A DNA stretch of 64,000 bases from Sinorhizobium medicae (GCF_007827695.1 NZ_VITA01000001.1:372001-436000); one strand, 5' to 3'; positions 9,757-21,234 are shown, counted from the first letter of the stretch. Notes: a model not told the origin generated them from the letters alone. Program-made: numbers and translations.

Positions 9757-9893
9757 GCGCATGTCCTCTCGCTCGCGCCGTTCTTCACCAAGATGCCGAT
9801 CAAAAGAAAAGGCGGGAAGGGCCGACGGACCGATGATCCTCAGTTTGCGCTCATAACGCAAATACCGTTTTTTCAGTCGCCCATATCATTTGG

Positions 9894-10814
9894 TTATAAT
9901 TCCGTCGGCCGGGGCGAACGCCTAACCGATTCGTTCATGACCCGGCGTAGTGTCTTCACGAACCTCTCGGCATAGCTTGAAAGCACGGCATCGGCGCGGT
10001 AGGCGACATAGGTCTGGAAGCCGGTCTCCTCGTCGATTGGAATGACGGCAAGCCCCTGGTCGGTCATATCGCCGACGGTGAATGCATCCACGACAGCGAT
10101 GCCGAGGTTCCGCCTGACCAGCGCGCAGACCGTCGTGCCGAAGCGGGCCCTGATGGGCGTGTAATATTCGAGCCCCTCGCTCTCGAATATGCCGGCGATG
10201 ATTGCTCCGTAGGGATCGCGCGGGTCGAGGCCGATAAGCGGGTGCCCGGCGATCTCGCGCGCGGAAATGCTGGTCCTTTCGGCAATCGGATGCTCCCTGG
10301 CGGCGATGCAGACGAGATGCCCCCTGGACAGGGGTTCGAAGGTGATCGAGGGATGGGAGAGATGGTAGCTCATCGCGACCAACTCTCCCTTGCCGAGTAG
10401 CAGATAATCGATCGCCTCCTCTATTCTCAGGATATCGAAATTGATGCGGATGTCAGGATGACGCCGCATAAGCGTGGCGATGGCCTGCGGCACCATGGCG
10501 TTGGCGATGCTCGGCACCGAGCCGAGCGCCAGCTCCACGCCCCGCCCGCGCTCGAGCTGACCGATCGAGAATTGCAGGTCGTCCACCTTTCGGTGGACTT
10601 CCTGGAGCTGGGCGAAGACGTCGCGCGCTTCGGCGGTGGGTACGTAACGTCCCGCCTTCCTGACGAAGAGCTTGATGCCGAGCGCGCTTTCGATGTGCTT
10701 CATGGTGCGGCTGACGCCCGGCTGCGCGACATTCATCAGGCGGGCGGCACCTGCAATCGTGCCGGCGATCATCACCGCCCGGATGACCTCGATCTGGCGC
10801 AGCGTAAGCCCCAT
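9894..10814 (-). CDS. LysR-type transcriptional regulator (probable regulator of the qsuB-like gene)
   Basis: 306 residues with an N-terminal LysR helix-turn-helix (LRQIEVIRAVMIAGTIAGAA, NVAQPGVSRTM) and an effector-binding domain. The gene precedes the QsuB-like gene and follows pobA, all on the minus strand, so control of dehydroshikimate/quinate use is the simplest inference. The 105-base gap to pobA and the 137-base gap to qsuB allow separate promoters. The effector is unknown. Confidence 0.85.
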   Translation of the reverse strand: MGLTLRQIEVIRAVMIAGTIAGAARLMNVAQPGVSRTMKHIESALGIKLFVRKAGRYVPTAEARDVFAQLQEVHRKVDDLQFSIGQLERGRGVELALGSVPSIANAMVPQAIATLMRRHPDIRINFDILRIEEAIDYLLLGKGELVAMSYHLSHPSITFEPLSRGHLVCIAAREHPIAERTSISAREIAGHPLIGLDPRDPYGAIIAGIFESEGLEYYTPIRARFGTTVCALVRRNLGIAVVDAFTVGDMTDQGLAVIPIDEETGFQTYVAYRADAVLSSYAERFVKTLRRVMNESVRRSPRPTEL

Positions 10815-10919
10815 CGCACTCCTCCCCTGTGAAGTCTTCCTCTCTTGGAACGCAACGCAGTCGAGCAGAGGCCGTATCGGCGCGCAAGTAGCCTCGCTCG
10901 AGGGTTTGAGAGCGGGGTT

Positions 10920-13083
<2,164 letters not shown>

Positions 13084-13094
13084 CTTTGACGGCG

Positions 13095-13130
13095 CCAGGT
13101 CGATCCGACCTAAAAACATCGTTGACCTGG
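13095..13130. repeat. Partial copy of a rhizobial palindromic intergenic element
   Basis: CCAGGTC (13095-13101) pairs with GACCTGG (13124-13130), forming a 7-bp stem. The enclosed CGATCCGACCTAAAAACATC closely resembles the second half of the larger element at 43761-43875 (there CGATCCGACCCAAAAGCATC). It lies just after the pobR stop. Confidence 0.6.
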
Positions 13131-13181
13131 ATATGCAGGAGACGTCTAATTCGTATTCAAGCCCATGGATGGAGAACAGTC

Positions 13182-13844
13182 GTGGCCGAAGAAACAGAGG
13201 CGCCGGAGACCAAGCTCACTTCCACAAAGCGTCGCTGGGCGGCCGACGGCAAATTCCTCACGGGCCGCATCGCCCGTCCGGAGACCGATCGCCTGCCACC
13301 CGGTCAGCATCTCGTAAAAGACTGGCCAATCCTGGATCTCGGGCAGCAGCCGCACCTGACGCATGAGACCTGGCGGCTCGACATCACCGGCCTGGTCGAG
13401 AACCCGCTCTCGCTCGACTGGACCGCCTTCCAGGCGCTGCCTCAGAGCGACAGCCAATCGGACATCCATTGCGTGACGACCTGGTCGCGCTATGACAATC
13501 GGTGGCGCGGTGTTCACACGCGCGATCTACTCGACCGTGCCATGCCTAAGCCGGAGGCGGTCTATGTCATGCTGACGAGCCATGACGGCTACTCCACCAA
13601 TCTGCCGCTCGCCGATTTTGCCGCCGAGGACGCGATCCTCGCGACCGCCTGGGAAGGCGAGCCAATCAGCCGCGCCCATGGCGGGCCGATGCGCCTGGTC
13701 GTTCCGCATCTCTATTTCTGGAAAAGCGCCAAATGGCTTCAGCGCATCGATTTCCGCGCTGCCGATTTTGCCGGCTTCTGGGAGCGAAACGGCTACCACA
13801 TGCGCGGCGACCCGTGGCTCGAGGAGCGCTATTCCGGCGATTGA
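13182..13844 (+). CDS. Molybdopterin-dependent oxidoreductase, sulfite-oxidase fold
   Basis: 220 residues from GTG 13182, chosen because GGAG lies 7 bases upstream and the sequence further upstream has no similarity. It shows the oxidoreductase molybdopterin-binding domain: DWPILDLGQQP, WRLDITGLVENP, and IHCVTTWSRYDNRWRG with the molybdenum-ligating cysteine at C97, then GGPMRLVVPHLYFWKSAKW. It lacks the dimerisation domain of true sulfite oxidases and a visible signal peptide, and fits the small bacterial/archaeal SO-like family of unknown substrate. It follows pobR on the same strand with the repeat hairpin between them, so co-transcription is possible. Confidence 0.85.
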   Translation: MAEETEAPETKLTSTKRRWAADGKFLTGRIARPETDRLPPGQHLVKDWPILDLGQQPHLTHETWRLDITGLVENPLSLDWTAFQALPQSDSQSDIHCVTTWSRYDNRWRGVHTRDLLDRAMPKPEAVYVMLTSHDGYSTNLPLADFAAEDAILATAWEGEPISRAHGGPMRLVVPHLYFWKSAKWLQRIDFRAADFAGFWERNGYHMRGDPWLEERYSGD

Positions 13845-13954
13845 GCGCCCGCTTTCGACTGCAACCCATAATTTTTGATGCTACAGTCCCCCGTGTGAGG
13901 GTGGTACGCATAAGTGCGCCGATCTTTATCAACATTCCTGTCCGGGAGGATCGC

Positions 13955-15715
13955 ATGCCCAATTCCTGCCTGAAATCCGGGCCCCGCCTGAAATCCGTGT
14001 CCATTATTCTCATGCTCGCGCTTTGCGCATTCGTGCCACAGGGCCAGGCGGCCTCGCCTGAGCCGGTCAAGGCCGACCACGGTATGGTCGTTACGGCCCA
14101 GCATCTTGCTTCCGATATCGGCGTCGAGGTGCTCAGGAAAGGCGGCAACGCGATCGATGCCGCGGTCGCGGTCGGTTATGCGCTGGCGGTCGTCTACCCG
14201 ACGGCCGGAAACATTGGCGGCGGCGGCTTCATGACCATCCGCTTCAAGGACGGCAAGACGACCTTCCTCGACTTTCGCGAACGCGCGCCCATCGGGGCTA
14301 CGAAGACCATGTATCTGGACGACCAGGGGAACCTCGTCGAAGGACTGAGCACCGAAGGCTATCTGGCGGTCGGTGTGCCCGGGCCCGTCATGGGCTTCGA
14401 GCTTGCCCGCAACCGTTACGGCACGCGGCCGTTGAACGAATTAATAGAACCGGCCATCAAGCTCGCGCGCGAAGGGTTCGTGCTCGAGCAGGGCGACATT
14501 GACTCCTTCGATGGCGAGAACGAGCGCCTGGCCAGTGATCCGGCCGCCGCAGCGATCTTCCTGAAGCCCGATGGAAAGCCCTTCGCAGTCGGCGACCGGC
14601 TGGTTCAGACGGACCTTGCGGCGTCGCTTGCCAGCATTGCGGAGAAAGGCACGGACGCCTTCTATAGGGGTCCGATCGCAGATGCCATCGTCAAGGCGAG
14701 CACGGACAAGGGCGGCATTCTCGCAAAGCAGGATTTCGAGCGCTATCAGGTCCGCGAACTCGAACCGGTCAGCTGCAATTACCGCGGCTATGAGATCGTC
14801 TCCTCTCCGCCGCCATCGTCCGGCGGCGTGATCATCTGCGAAATCCTCAACATTCTCGAAGGATATCCGCTCTCCTATCTCGGCTACGGCTCGGCCGAGA
14901 CGGTGCATGCGATGATCGAAGCCATGCGCCACGCCTATGTCGACCGCAACACGGCGCTCGGCGACCCGGCCTTCGTGGAGAACCCGGTCGCAAAGCTCGT
15001 CGACAAGGCATATGCAAAAGAGATCCGCGCCAAGATCGATCCTTTCAAGGCCGGCATCTCCGAAGCGCTGATGCCGGCGGGCTTTACCGAAAGCAAGGAA
15101 ACGACTCATTACTCTATCGTCGACGACGAGGGGAATGCCGTCGCCGTCACCTACACGCTGAACGGCTCCTTCGGTGCGGGCGTCGTCGCGCCCGGCACGG
15201 GTATTCTGCTCAACAACGAGATGGACGACTTCACCGCCAAGCCCGGTGCGCCCAACCTCTATGGGCTAGTGCAGGGCGAGGCAAATGCAATCGAGCCCGG
15301 CAAGACGCCGCTTTCATCGATGAGCCCGACGATCATCTCCAAAGACGGAAAGCCCTTCATGGTGATCGGCAGCCCCGGAGGCGCCCGCATCATCACCATC
15401 ACGCTTGAAGCCATCCTCAACGTGATCGACCATGGCATGACCATTCAGGAGGCTGTCGACGCGCCGCGCATCCATCACCAATGGCTCCCGGACAAGGTCT
15501 TTATGGAGCCCTATGCGCTTTCGCCCGACACACGCAAGCTGCTCTCCTCCATGGGCCACGACGTCGAGATCGACGAAAACTGGACGATCTGGGGACAGGC
15601 GGCCGGCATCCTCGTCGGCGGCGAGAACATCGCCGAGATCGACGCGGGCGGCGGCGCCCGCTACAACGGCGCCCTCGACAGCCGCATCGGTGCAGGCGCC
15701 GCGCGGGGCTATTGA
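13955..15715 (+). CDS. ggt: Gamma-glutamyltranspeptidase
   Basis: Periplasmic hydrolase/transferase acting on glutathione and other gamma-glutamyl compounds. 586 residues from ATG 13955, with a strong GGGAGGA site. The signal peptide spans about residues 1-33 (hydrophobic SIILMLALCAFVP, cleavage near QAA). NIGGGGFM and the autoprocessing site ETTHYSIVD place the catalytic nucleophile at T384, the new N-terminus of the small subunit. AVTYTLNGSFGAGVVAPGTG and PLSSMSPTI are further family motifs. It stands alone and is followed by a GC hairpin. Confidence 0.95.
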   Translation: MPNSCLKSGPRLKSVSIILMLALCAFVPQGQAASPEPVKADHGMVVTAQHLASDIGVEVLRKGGNAIDAAVAVGYALAVVYPTAGNIGGGGFMTIRFKDGKTTFLDFRERAPIGATKTMYLDDQGNLVEGLSTEGYLAVGVPGPVMGFELARNRYGTRPLNELIEPAIKLAREGFVLEQGDIDSFDGENERLASDPAAAAIFLKPDGKPFAVGDRLVQTDLAASLASIAEKGTDAFYRGPIADAIVKASTDKGGILAKQDFERYQVRELEPVSCNYRGYEIVSSPPPSSGGVIICEILNILEGYPLSYLGYGSAETVHAMIEAMRHAYVDRNTALGDPAFVENPVAKLVDKAYAKEIRAKIDPFKAGISEALMPAGFTESKETTHYSIVDDEGNAVAVTYTLNGSFGAGVVAPGTGILLNNEMDDFTAKPGAPNLYGLVQGEANAIEPGKTPLSSMSPTIISKDGKPFMVIGSPGGARIITITLEAILNVIDHGMTIQEAVDAPRIHHQWLPDKVFMEPYALSPDTRKLLSSMGHDVEIDENWTIWGQAAGILVGGENIAEIDAGGGARYNGALDSRIGAGAARGY

Positions 15716-15754
15716 GCCGACGGAAGAAGGACGCGCAGCGCTCCCGCACGACAG

Positions 15755-15771
15755 ACCCGGCGCGGCCGGGT
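15755..15771 (+). terminator. Hairpin after ggt
   Basis: ACCCGGC and GCCGGGT form a perfect 7-bp stem with a 3-base loop, 40 bases after the ggt stop, followed by only a short TT(G)T tract. Terminator likely but weak. Confidence 0.45.
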
Positions 15772-15913
15772 TTGTGACCAGCAGTCGGCATGTCCGGTGC
15801 ACGCATCCCTGGAAAGGCAGTGCTGGAGCTTACCGAAACGGGTGGGCGCACTCGCTCTCCACCATGTGCATCGGCGTCTGCCGGGGCATCGCCGTGGCCC
15901 TTGGCGGGTGTAT

Positions 15914-16198
15914 TTATCGTGTAATGCGAAATCCCGCCGGCGCCTCGACGGAAGAAGCCACCTCGCTCGCGACATCGGCAACCGAAGCTCCCGGCGGCCC
16001 TTTCCAGAAATTTTCCAGCATTCTGCTGACGGCACCATCCGGCCCTGCGATCAGCGCGGTCACCGAACCATCGCTCTCGTTGCGAACCCAGCCGTCGAGA
16101 TCAAGCTTCTTGGCCTCCTCGCGTGTCCAGTCGCGAAAGCACACGCCCTGTACCCGTCCGGTAATCCTGACCAAAGCGGCCCTGCGGTCCTTCGTCAT
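15914..16198 (-). CDS. Acylphosphatase
   Basis: Small cytoplasmic enzyme hydrolysing carboxyl-phosphate bonds. 94 residues from ATG 16198, with an AAGGAGG site. Motif VRITGRVQGVCFRDWTREEA contains the catalytic arginine (FRDW) and GRVQGV loop; GWVRNESDGSV includes the catalytic asparagine. The family usually has GRVQGVxFR, matched here. Convergent with ggt; the 198-base gap holds the ggt hairpin and no gene I recognise. Confidence 0.92.
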   Translation of the reverse strand: MTKDRRAALVRITGRVQGVCFRDWTREEAKKLDLDGWVRNESDGSVTALIAGPDGAVSRMLENFWKGPPGASVADVASEVASSVEAPAGFRITR

Positions 16199-16322
16199 GG
16201 CGTTGCCCTCCTTTCCGCTTTGAGTCTGGCGCATATGGCGGGGAAGACAAGCACCTTACGCATGACGCCGATGCCGCACATCGTGTTTTTATCGGACAAA
16301 AAAAAATCCATTCCCGGGCTTG

Positions 16323-16470
16323 AAGATGCTGCACCGCAGCATTATTATCTGATTGTCGATGGAACACTCCTCCTCCCAGTTCCATCGCGGGATCGGCAAC
16401 CCTCCTCCTCCCAGTTGCCGGTCAGGATCGGAAGCCCGGCGCACCTCCTCCCGCGCCGGGCTTTCTCTTT
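16323..16470 (+). ncRNA. Candidate small RNA with three anti-Shine-Dalgarno hairpin loops
   Basis: Four hairpins follow each other on the plus strand. (1) 16326-16332/16336-16342, 7 bp, 3-base loop. (2) 16357-16365/16379-16387, 9 bp, loop actcctcctccca. (3) 16395-16400/16414-16419, 6 bp, loop cctcctcctccca. (4) 16433-16442/16453-16462, 10 bp, loop acctcctccc, followed by a T-rich tract. All three loops expose CTCCTCC, the complement of a ribosome binding site. This matches the design of alphaproteobacterial suhB/alpha-r14 and 'cuckoo' CCUCCUCCC RNAs as I remember them. The 5' end and promoter are not determined. Confidence 0.7.
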
Positions 16471-16471
16471 C
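16433..16471 (+). terminator. Rho-independent terminator of the candidate sRNA
   Basis: Perfect 10-bp GC-rich stem AGCCCGGCGC/GCGCCGGGCT, followed directly by TTCTCTTTC. It ends the hairpin array and separates it from the ECF sigma gene 155 bases downstream. Confidence 0.7.
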
Positions 16472-16625
16472 AAGCGACGCGTCGTGCCGGCGTCAAGGGT
16501 CGCTCCTCCCCCTTAAGAAGAAGCCACCGTCCTCATTCACTGGTAAGATCCGAAGATATCCGGCAGCATTTTGCCGGGAACATCTCCAGAGACAGGGCAT
16601 CCAATGCGTCACAAGGAGCCCGACC

Positions 16626-17300
16626 ATGCCTGTCACTGAAATCGACCTTTGCCTGAATGCGTCGCCACCCGCGCAGCATCTCGCCCGATTACGGGCGATC
16701 ATGCAGGCCCATAACCGCAAGCTTTATCGCATCGCCCGGAGCATCCTACGCAACGACAGCGATGCGGAAGACGTGCTGCAGGAGGCCTATGTCCGTGCCT
16801 TTACGCGTTTCCAAGATTTTCGCGGTGACGCTGCGATCACGACCTGGCTTGCCCGGATCGTCATCAACGAGGCGCTCGGCCGCCTCCGAAAAAGACGGCG
16901 CCAGATGAAACTGGCCAGCGACATGCGGCAGTCGCAAGAGGCGGAGATTATCGCCTTTCCCCTCAATTCAGGCATCAGCGATCCGGAAAAGACGATGGCA
17001 CAGCGGCAAATTCTCGATCTCGTCGAAAGGCTGACGGACGATCTCCCGGACGCCTACCGGACGGTATTCGTGCTACGCGTCATCGAGGGGTTAAGCAATG
17101 AAGAGACGACCGCCCTTCTCGGTCTCGAGCCGGAAACGGCACGCACAAGGCTGCACCGGGCGCGCCGGCTGCTCAAGGAGCAACTGGAACGGCAGATCGG
17201 CCCGGTTCTGCTCGATGCCTTCCCCTTCGCGGGAATGCGCTGCGAGCGGTTGACCGAGGCCGTTCTCGCCCGCCTCGCTGAAATCCCAATGAAAAAATAG
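16626..17300 (+). CDS. ECF RNA polymerase sigma factor
   Basis: 224 residues from ATG 16626 (MPVTEIDLCLNAS), with AAGGAG upstream. The sigma-2 region contains LYRIARSILRNDSDAEDVLQ (near residue 36), and sigma-4 contains LPDAYRTVFVLRVIEGLSNE followed by ALLGLEPETARTRLHRAR (from near 138). The tail FAGMRCERLTEAVLARL has a conserved-looking Cys and is typical of one ECF subgroup. No anti-sigma gene lies next to it; it is followed by a DUF4142 protein and a cupredoxin, so control may differ from the classical membrane anti-sigma model. The S. meliloti counterpart is probably one of its numbered rpoE paralogues. Confidence 0.9.
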   Translation: MPVTEIDLCLNASPPAQHLARLRAIMQAHNRKLYRIARSILRNDSDAEDVLQEAYVRAFTRFQDFRGDAAITTWLARIVINEALGRLRKRRRQMKLASDMRQSQEAEIIAFPLNSGISDPEKTMAQRQILDLVERLTDDLPDAYRTVFVLRVIEGLSNEETTALLGLEPETARTRLHRARRLLKEQLERQIGPVLLDAFPFAGMRCERLTEAVLARLAEIPMKK

Positions 17301-17378
17301 CGGGAACGTTTCGGGCCGCGAAGCATCAAAAGCACGTCATCCAACAAAGGCTTTGATCTTCGAGGAAAGGAACATCAA

Positions 17379-17903
17379 ATGACCATCCGACTGACGACTG
17401 CAGCGACCGCAATCGCCCTGCTTATCGGCGCCAGCGGTGCGCTCGGCAACGATAAGCCGACGGATCCGCAAATTGCCCATATCGCCTACACCGCAGGCCT
17501 CCTCGACATCGAAGCGGCAAAACAGGCGATCGCAACATCTAAGAACAAGACCGTCGTCGAATTCGCCGAGAGCATGCTGCGCGACCACGAAACGGTGAAC
17601 ACGCAAGCCCTCGACCTCGTCAAGAAACTCAACGTCACGCCGGAAAACAACGACACCAGCAAGTCGCTCTCGCAGGCGGCCGAGACGAAGCGCCAGGAAT
17701 TGGCAAAGCTGGAGGGTGCGGCGTTCGACAAGGCCTATATCGAGCAAGAGGTCGCTTATCACAAGCAGGTCAACGGCGCGCTGGAAATGCTGCTGATTCC
17801 GTCAGCTCAGAACGCCGAACTCAAATCGCTGCTCGAGACCGGCCTTAAGCTGTTTCGGGGGCATCAGCAGCATGCCGAACATGTCGCGGCCGAATTGAAG
17901 TGA
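17379..17903 (+). CDS. DUF4142 exported protein
   Basis: 174 residues. N-terminal signal peptide (TTAATAIALLIGASGALG, cleavage near residue 23), then an all-helical ferritin-like DUF4142 domain: IAHIAYTAGLLDIEAAKQA, FAESMLRDHETVNTQALDL, and a C-terminal FRGHQQHAEHVAAELK. Such proteins sit in the periplasm; no biochemical function is established. The downstream cupredoxin overlaps its stop codon by four bases, so the two are made together. Likely controlled by the ECF sigma factor 78 bases upstream. Confidence 0.88.
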   Translation: MTIRLTTAATAIALLIGASGALGNDKPTDPQIAHIAYTAGLLDIEAAKQAIATSKNKTVVEFAESMLRDHETVNTQALDLVKKLNVTPENNDTSKSLSQAAETKRQELAKLEGAAFDKAYIEQEVAYHKQVNGALEMLLIPSAQNAELKSLLETGLKLFRGHQQHAEHVAAELK

Positions 17904-18229
17904 GCGCGGCAATGTTTGCATCGCGAGCGGCAATTGTCTTGCTGTCGCTGGGAGCGGCCGGCATTGCCGCTCCTTCGCAGGCGGAAACCATTCTCGTGGC
18001 GATCGATCGCCTCGTCTACTCGCCGGCGGAGGTCGATGCGAGGGTGGGCGACGAGATCGAGTGGATCAACAAGGATGCGCTCGTCCACACGGCGACCGTC
18101 GAAGGCGGCGCGGAAGTGCTTCTGCCGGCCAAAAAATCCGGCCGGCTAGTGCTGAAGGAAGCTGGCAGCTTCGATTATATCTGCCGCTACCATCCCAACA
18201 TGAAGGGCCGCGTCACCGTCCGGCCGTGA
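17900..18229 (+). CDS. Periplasmic cupredoxin (type-1 copper protein)
   Basis: 109 residues from GTG 17900, which overlaps the preceding stop (GTGA). Signal peptide to about residue 28 (PSQA). A plastocyanin/pseudoazurin-like fold follows: VGDEIEWINKDALVHTATV and FDYICRYHPNMKGRVTV. The four type-1 copper ligands are all present: H63, C95, H98 and M101. It is a probable electron carrier or copper-binding protein, co-expressed with the DUF4142 protein. Followed by a GC hairpin. Confidence 0.9.
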   Translation: MSAAMFASRAAIVLLSLGAAGIAAPSQAETILVAIDRLVYSPAEVDARVGDEIEWINKDALVHTATVEGGAEVLLPAKKSGRLVLKEAGSFDYICRYHPNMKGRVTVRP

Positions 18230-18236
18230 TCCGCAG

Positions 18237-18256
18237 CTCCCGCCCGGTGGCGGGAG
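18237..18256. terminator. GC hairpin after the cupredoxin gene
   Basis: CTCCCGCC and GGCGGGAG form an 8-bp perfect stem with a CGGT loop, 8 bases after the stop. No immediate T-run; a T-rich stretch follows at 18313-18321 inside the adjacent repeat. Confidence 0.5.
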
Positions 18257-18271
18257 GGAGCTGAAGCGGCC

Positions 18272-18372
18272 TGGAGCAGTCCCGCCCTTTTCGGAATCGG
18301 TCTTGCTCCGCCTTTTTTTGTTTTCCTGCAATCCGGGCGGAAAACCGCTCCGCATTTTTCCTGAATATGCTC
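18272..18372. repeat. Rhizobial palindromic intergenic element
   Basis: The segment from GGAGCAGTCCCGCCC to the terminal GCTC matches, in my memory, a repeat very common between genes in Sinorhizobium and relatives. Diagnostic pieces are TTTTCGGAATCGG, the central T-run near 18315, and GGCGGAAAACCGCTCCGCA. It lies between the convergent cupredoxin and ftsK genes and could serve as a terminator for both. Confidence 0.6.
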
Positions 18373-18378
18373 GATGCC

Positions 18379-21234
18379 TCAGTCCAACTCATCGCTGTCC
18401 GGCTTCGGACCGCCGTCGCGATTGCCGTAGATGATCTCACGCTTACCGACATGATTCGCCGGACCGACAAGACCGTCCTTCTCCATCCGTTCGACCAGCG
18501 AGGCGGCGCGATTGTAGCCGATGCCGAGGCGGCGTTGGATATAGGAGGTCGAGCACTTCTTGTCCCGCAGCACGACTTTCACCGCCTGATCGTAGAGCTC
18601 GTTTCCGTCTTCGACAGCGATCGCGCTCTTGTCGAACACTGCGCCCTGATCCTCTTCCGGCTCCTCTTCCTCTTCGTCCGCCGTCACCGTTTCGAGATAT
18701 TCCGGGCGTCCCTGCGTCTTCAGATGCGCGACGACGTGCTCGACCTCCTGATCCGAGACAAAGGGGCCATGAACACGGGCGATGCGGCCGCCGCCGGCCA
18801 TGTGCAGCATGTCGCCCTGGCCGAGTAGCTGTTCGGCCCCCTGCTCGCCGAGGATGGTGCGGCTGTCGATCTTGGAGGTCACCTGGAAGGATATGCGGGT
18901 CGGGAAATTAGCCTTGATCGTACCGGTGATAACGTCGACCGACGGACGCTGCGTCGCCATGATCAGATGGATGCCCGCAGCACGCGCCATCTGCGCCAGC
19001 CGCTGGATCGCCCCTTCGATCTCCTTGCCCGCGACCATCATCAGGTCGGCCATCTCATCTACGATGACGACGATATAGGGCATCGGCGAAAGATCCATTT
19101 CCTGCTGCTCGAAGAGCGGCTCGCCGGTGCCCTTCTCGAAGCCGGTCTGGACGGTCGCGAGGATCGGCTCGCCTTTCTCTCGCGCAGCCGCAGCACGCTG
19201 ATTGTAGCCGTCGATGTTGCGAACGCCGAGCCGCGACATCTTGCGGTAACGGTCCTCCATCTCGCGCACTGCCCATTTGAGCGCCATTACCGCCTTCTTC
19301 GGATCGGTGACAACGGGCGTCAGCAGGTGCGGGATGCCGTCGTAGACGGAGAGTTCGAGCATCTTCGGATCGACCATGATCAGCCGGCATTCCTCCGGCT
19401 TCAGCCGGTAGAGGAGCGAGAGGATCATGGTGTTGATCGCAACCGACTTGCCCGAACCGGTGGTGCCGGCGACGAGCAGATGCGGCATCTTTGCGAGTTC
19501 GGCGATTACCGGTTCGCCGCCGATCGTCTTGCCGAGGCAAAGCGCCAGCTTGCAGCCGGTCTTCTGGAAATCGCCGGACTCGATCAGCTCGCGGAAATAG
19601 ACGGTTTCGCGCGTCGCATTCGGAAGCTCGATGCCGATGACGTTGCGGCCGGGCACGACCGCGACGCGGGCGGACAGCGCCGACATCGACCGGGCTATGT
19701 CGTCGGCGAGCCCGATGACGCGGGAGGACTTGACGCCCGGCGCGGGCTCGAACTCGTAAAGCGTGACGACCGGGCCTGGACGGACATGGATGATCTCGCC
19801 TTTGACGCCGAAATCTTCGAGAACGCTTTCGAGCAGGCCGGCATTCTGCTCAAGCTGTTCCTGCGTCATGAAGAAGCCTTGGCCTTGCGGCGGTTCCTGC
19901 AGGAGTTCCTTCGACGGAAACTCGTAGGCGTCAGCGATACCCGGCCGTTCGGTTGCGCCGACCGGCGGCAGAGCCGGCGACGAACGCTGGATCACCGCCG
20001 GCATGGTGATTGCCGCCCTGGTCACCGGCGCTTCGGGCGCCGGTTCCTTTGCGGGCACGACGGCAGCTTCGGGCGCCGGCTCCCGTGCAGGCTCGTCGGG
20101 GGCTTCGGGCGTCAGACCCTGTGCTTCAACGGCTTCTGCGCCGACGGCAGCCCCAGCAGAGATTGGCTCAGCGCCGAGATCTTGAGGCGCGTCGGGCGCG
20201 GACACGTCCGGGCCGGCCTCGGGCCGCCGGCATTCGACCACCCGGAACAGCGAAGTGATCGCCGCCGCCGGCTGCGACGGGATCCTTACAGGCGCTGACA
20301 CGATGTTGGGCGCGGCGGCCTTTGGCAGGGCTGCGCTCGGCGCCGGGACATGCGCGGACTCCTCGGCAGGTGCCGCGACAGTGCGCAGAGCAACCGGCGG
20401 TTCAAGCGGCATGAACTCGAAAAACGCAAAATCGGAAAGGTAGGAGAGGCGCGCCTCCGCCTGGCGCGCAACGTCTTCCGCTCCGGCGCTGTCGGGCACA
20501 GCGGCGGTGCCCGTTGATGCGTCCGCAACCACCGGAGCCTCTTCCATAATCGGGACATGCGGCGCCTGCGGAATGGAGGGCTCTTCCTCCGTCAGGATGG
20601 CAGCTTCGGCCGCTTGTTCGACGGCATTTTTTTCCGGCGTTTGCAGATGCGCGGCGTTGAAGGACGGAAGCTGCTGCACCAGCACGCGGAGCAATTCGGA
20701 CGGGCTGTACGACGGCGCGTCCGTTTCCGCGGGGGACGGCGGCGGCTCGACCGGCTCCTTCCCGGTCACCGTCTCGGCAAGTGGCGCTTCGGCCGCTGCT
20801 TCGGCGGCGTCAACCTCGTTGTCTTCAGGTACCGGCGGCCGGCGCTTCATGAACTCGCGCTCGGGCGTGCGGGTGAAACGCACATTCGGCGACAGAAAGA
20901 AATGGCTCTCCCAGCCCGGTTCGCAAGAAAGGCCGGTGATCTCTGCAAGCGTCGGAAGCGGATCCCGTGTCGAAACGGTCACCTCGGCCGGGGCATAGGC
21001 GGAGCCATGACCGTAGAGGCGCACGGCACGCGTCGCTTGGCCGATCTCCTCCTGCCGGTAGCCGGACGCCCGCCGCGGCGCTTCCGGTGCTTCGAACAGA
21101 TGGTCGTGAGCGGCCGATTCGGGCGCCGAAGCATGCACGATACCCGGCACAACCGGCTGCGGATCCTCGAAATCCTCTGCCTGATTCGCGTCATACAAAG
21201 CTGCAGTCGAGAAATTTGTCCGGGGAATGCGCAT
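18379..21234 (-). CDS. ftsK: FtsK/SpoIIIE-family DNA translocase without membrane domain
   Basis: 951 residues. The N-terminal half (about 1-470) is Ala/Pro/Glu-rich and lacks the four membrane helices of canonical FtsK. The RecA-like motor follows: Walker [13 protein letters not shown] with K596, Walker [13 protein letters not shown], and [12 protein letters not shown]. The C-terminal gamma winged helix (from about 870; [19 protein letters not shown]) is the part that reads KOPS-like sites. So it is a complete motor in a soluble protein, comparable to Bacillus SftA or a second FtsK. A role in resolving or moving the replicon at division is inferred. Start ATG 21234 ([10 protein letters not shown]). 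Confidence 0.9.
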   Translation of the reverse strand: MRIPRTNFSTAALYDANQAEDFEDPQPVVPGIVHASAPESAAHDHLFEAPEAPRRASGYRQEEIGQATRAVRLYGHGSAYAPAEVTVSTRDPLPTLAEITGLSCEPGWESHFFLSPNVRFTRTPEREFMKRRPPVPEDNEVDAAEAAAEAPLAETVTGKEPVEPPPSPAETDAPSYSPSELLRVLVQQLPSFNAAHLQTPEKNAVEQAAEAAILTEEEPSIPQAPHVPIMEEAPVVADASTGTAAVPDSAGAEDVARQAEARLSYLSDFAFFEFMPLEPPVALRTVAAPAEESAHVPAPSAALPKAAAPNIVSAPVRIPSQPAAAITSLFRVVECRRPEAGPDVSAPDAPQDLGAEPISAGAAVGAEAVEAQGLTPEAPDEPAREPAPEAAVVPAKEPAPEAPVTRAAITMPAVIQRSSPALPPVGATERPGIADAYEFPSKELLQEPPQGQGFFMTQEQLEQNAGLLESVLEDFGVKGEIIHVRPGPVVTLYEFEPAPGVKSSRVIGLADDIARSMSALSARVAVVPGRNVIGIELPNATRETVYFRELIESGDFQKTGCKLALCLGKTIGGEPVIAELAKMPHLLVAGTTGSGKSVAINTMILSLLYRLKPEECRLIMVDPKMLELSVYDGIPHLLTPVVTDPKKAVMALKWAVREMEDRYRKMSRLGVRNIDGYNQRAAAAREKGEPILATVQTGFEKGTGEPLFEQQEMDLSPMPYIVVIVDEMADLMMVAGKEIEGAIQRLAQMARAAGIHLIMATQRPSVDVITGTIKANFPTRISFQVTSKIDSRTILGEQGAEQLLGQGDMLHMAGGGRIARVHGPFVSDQEVEHVVAHLKTQGRPEYLETVTADEEEEEPEEDQGAVFDKSAIAVEDGNELYDQAVKVVLRDKKCSTSYIQRRLGIGYNRAASLVERMEKDGLVGPANHVGKREIIYGNRDGGPKPDSDELD

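Noticed and set aside
9892..9897. ATAACC half-site (minus strand) near the end of the LysR gene as a PcaQ site for the qsuB-like gene
   Set aside because: Only one half of the consensus is present; the second half reads GATATG.
13733..13954. Extended N-terminus for ggt
   Set aside because: It would overlap the molybdopterin gene and remove the signal peptide from the N-terminus; ATG 13955 has an excellent ribosome binding site.
17322..17330. GGGAACG-type box before the DUF4142 gene, and GGGAAC before the ECF gene, as general stress (EcfG/RpoE2) promoters
   Set aside because: The GGAAC half fits, but no TT at the required spacing of 18-19 bases follows in either case.
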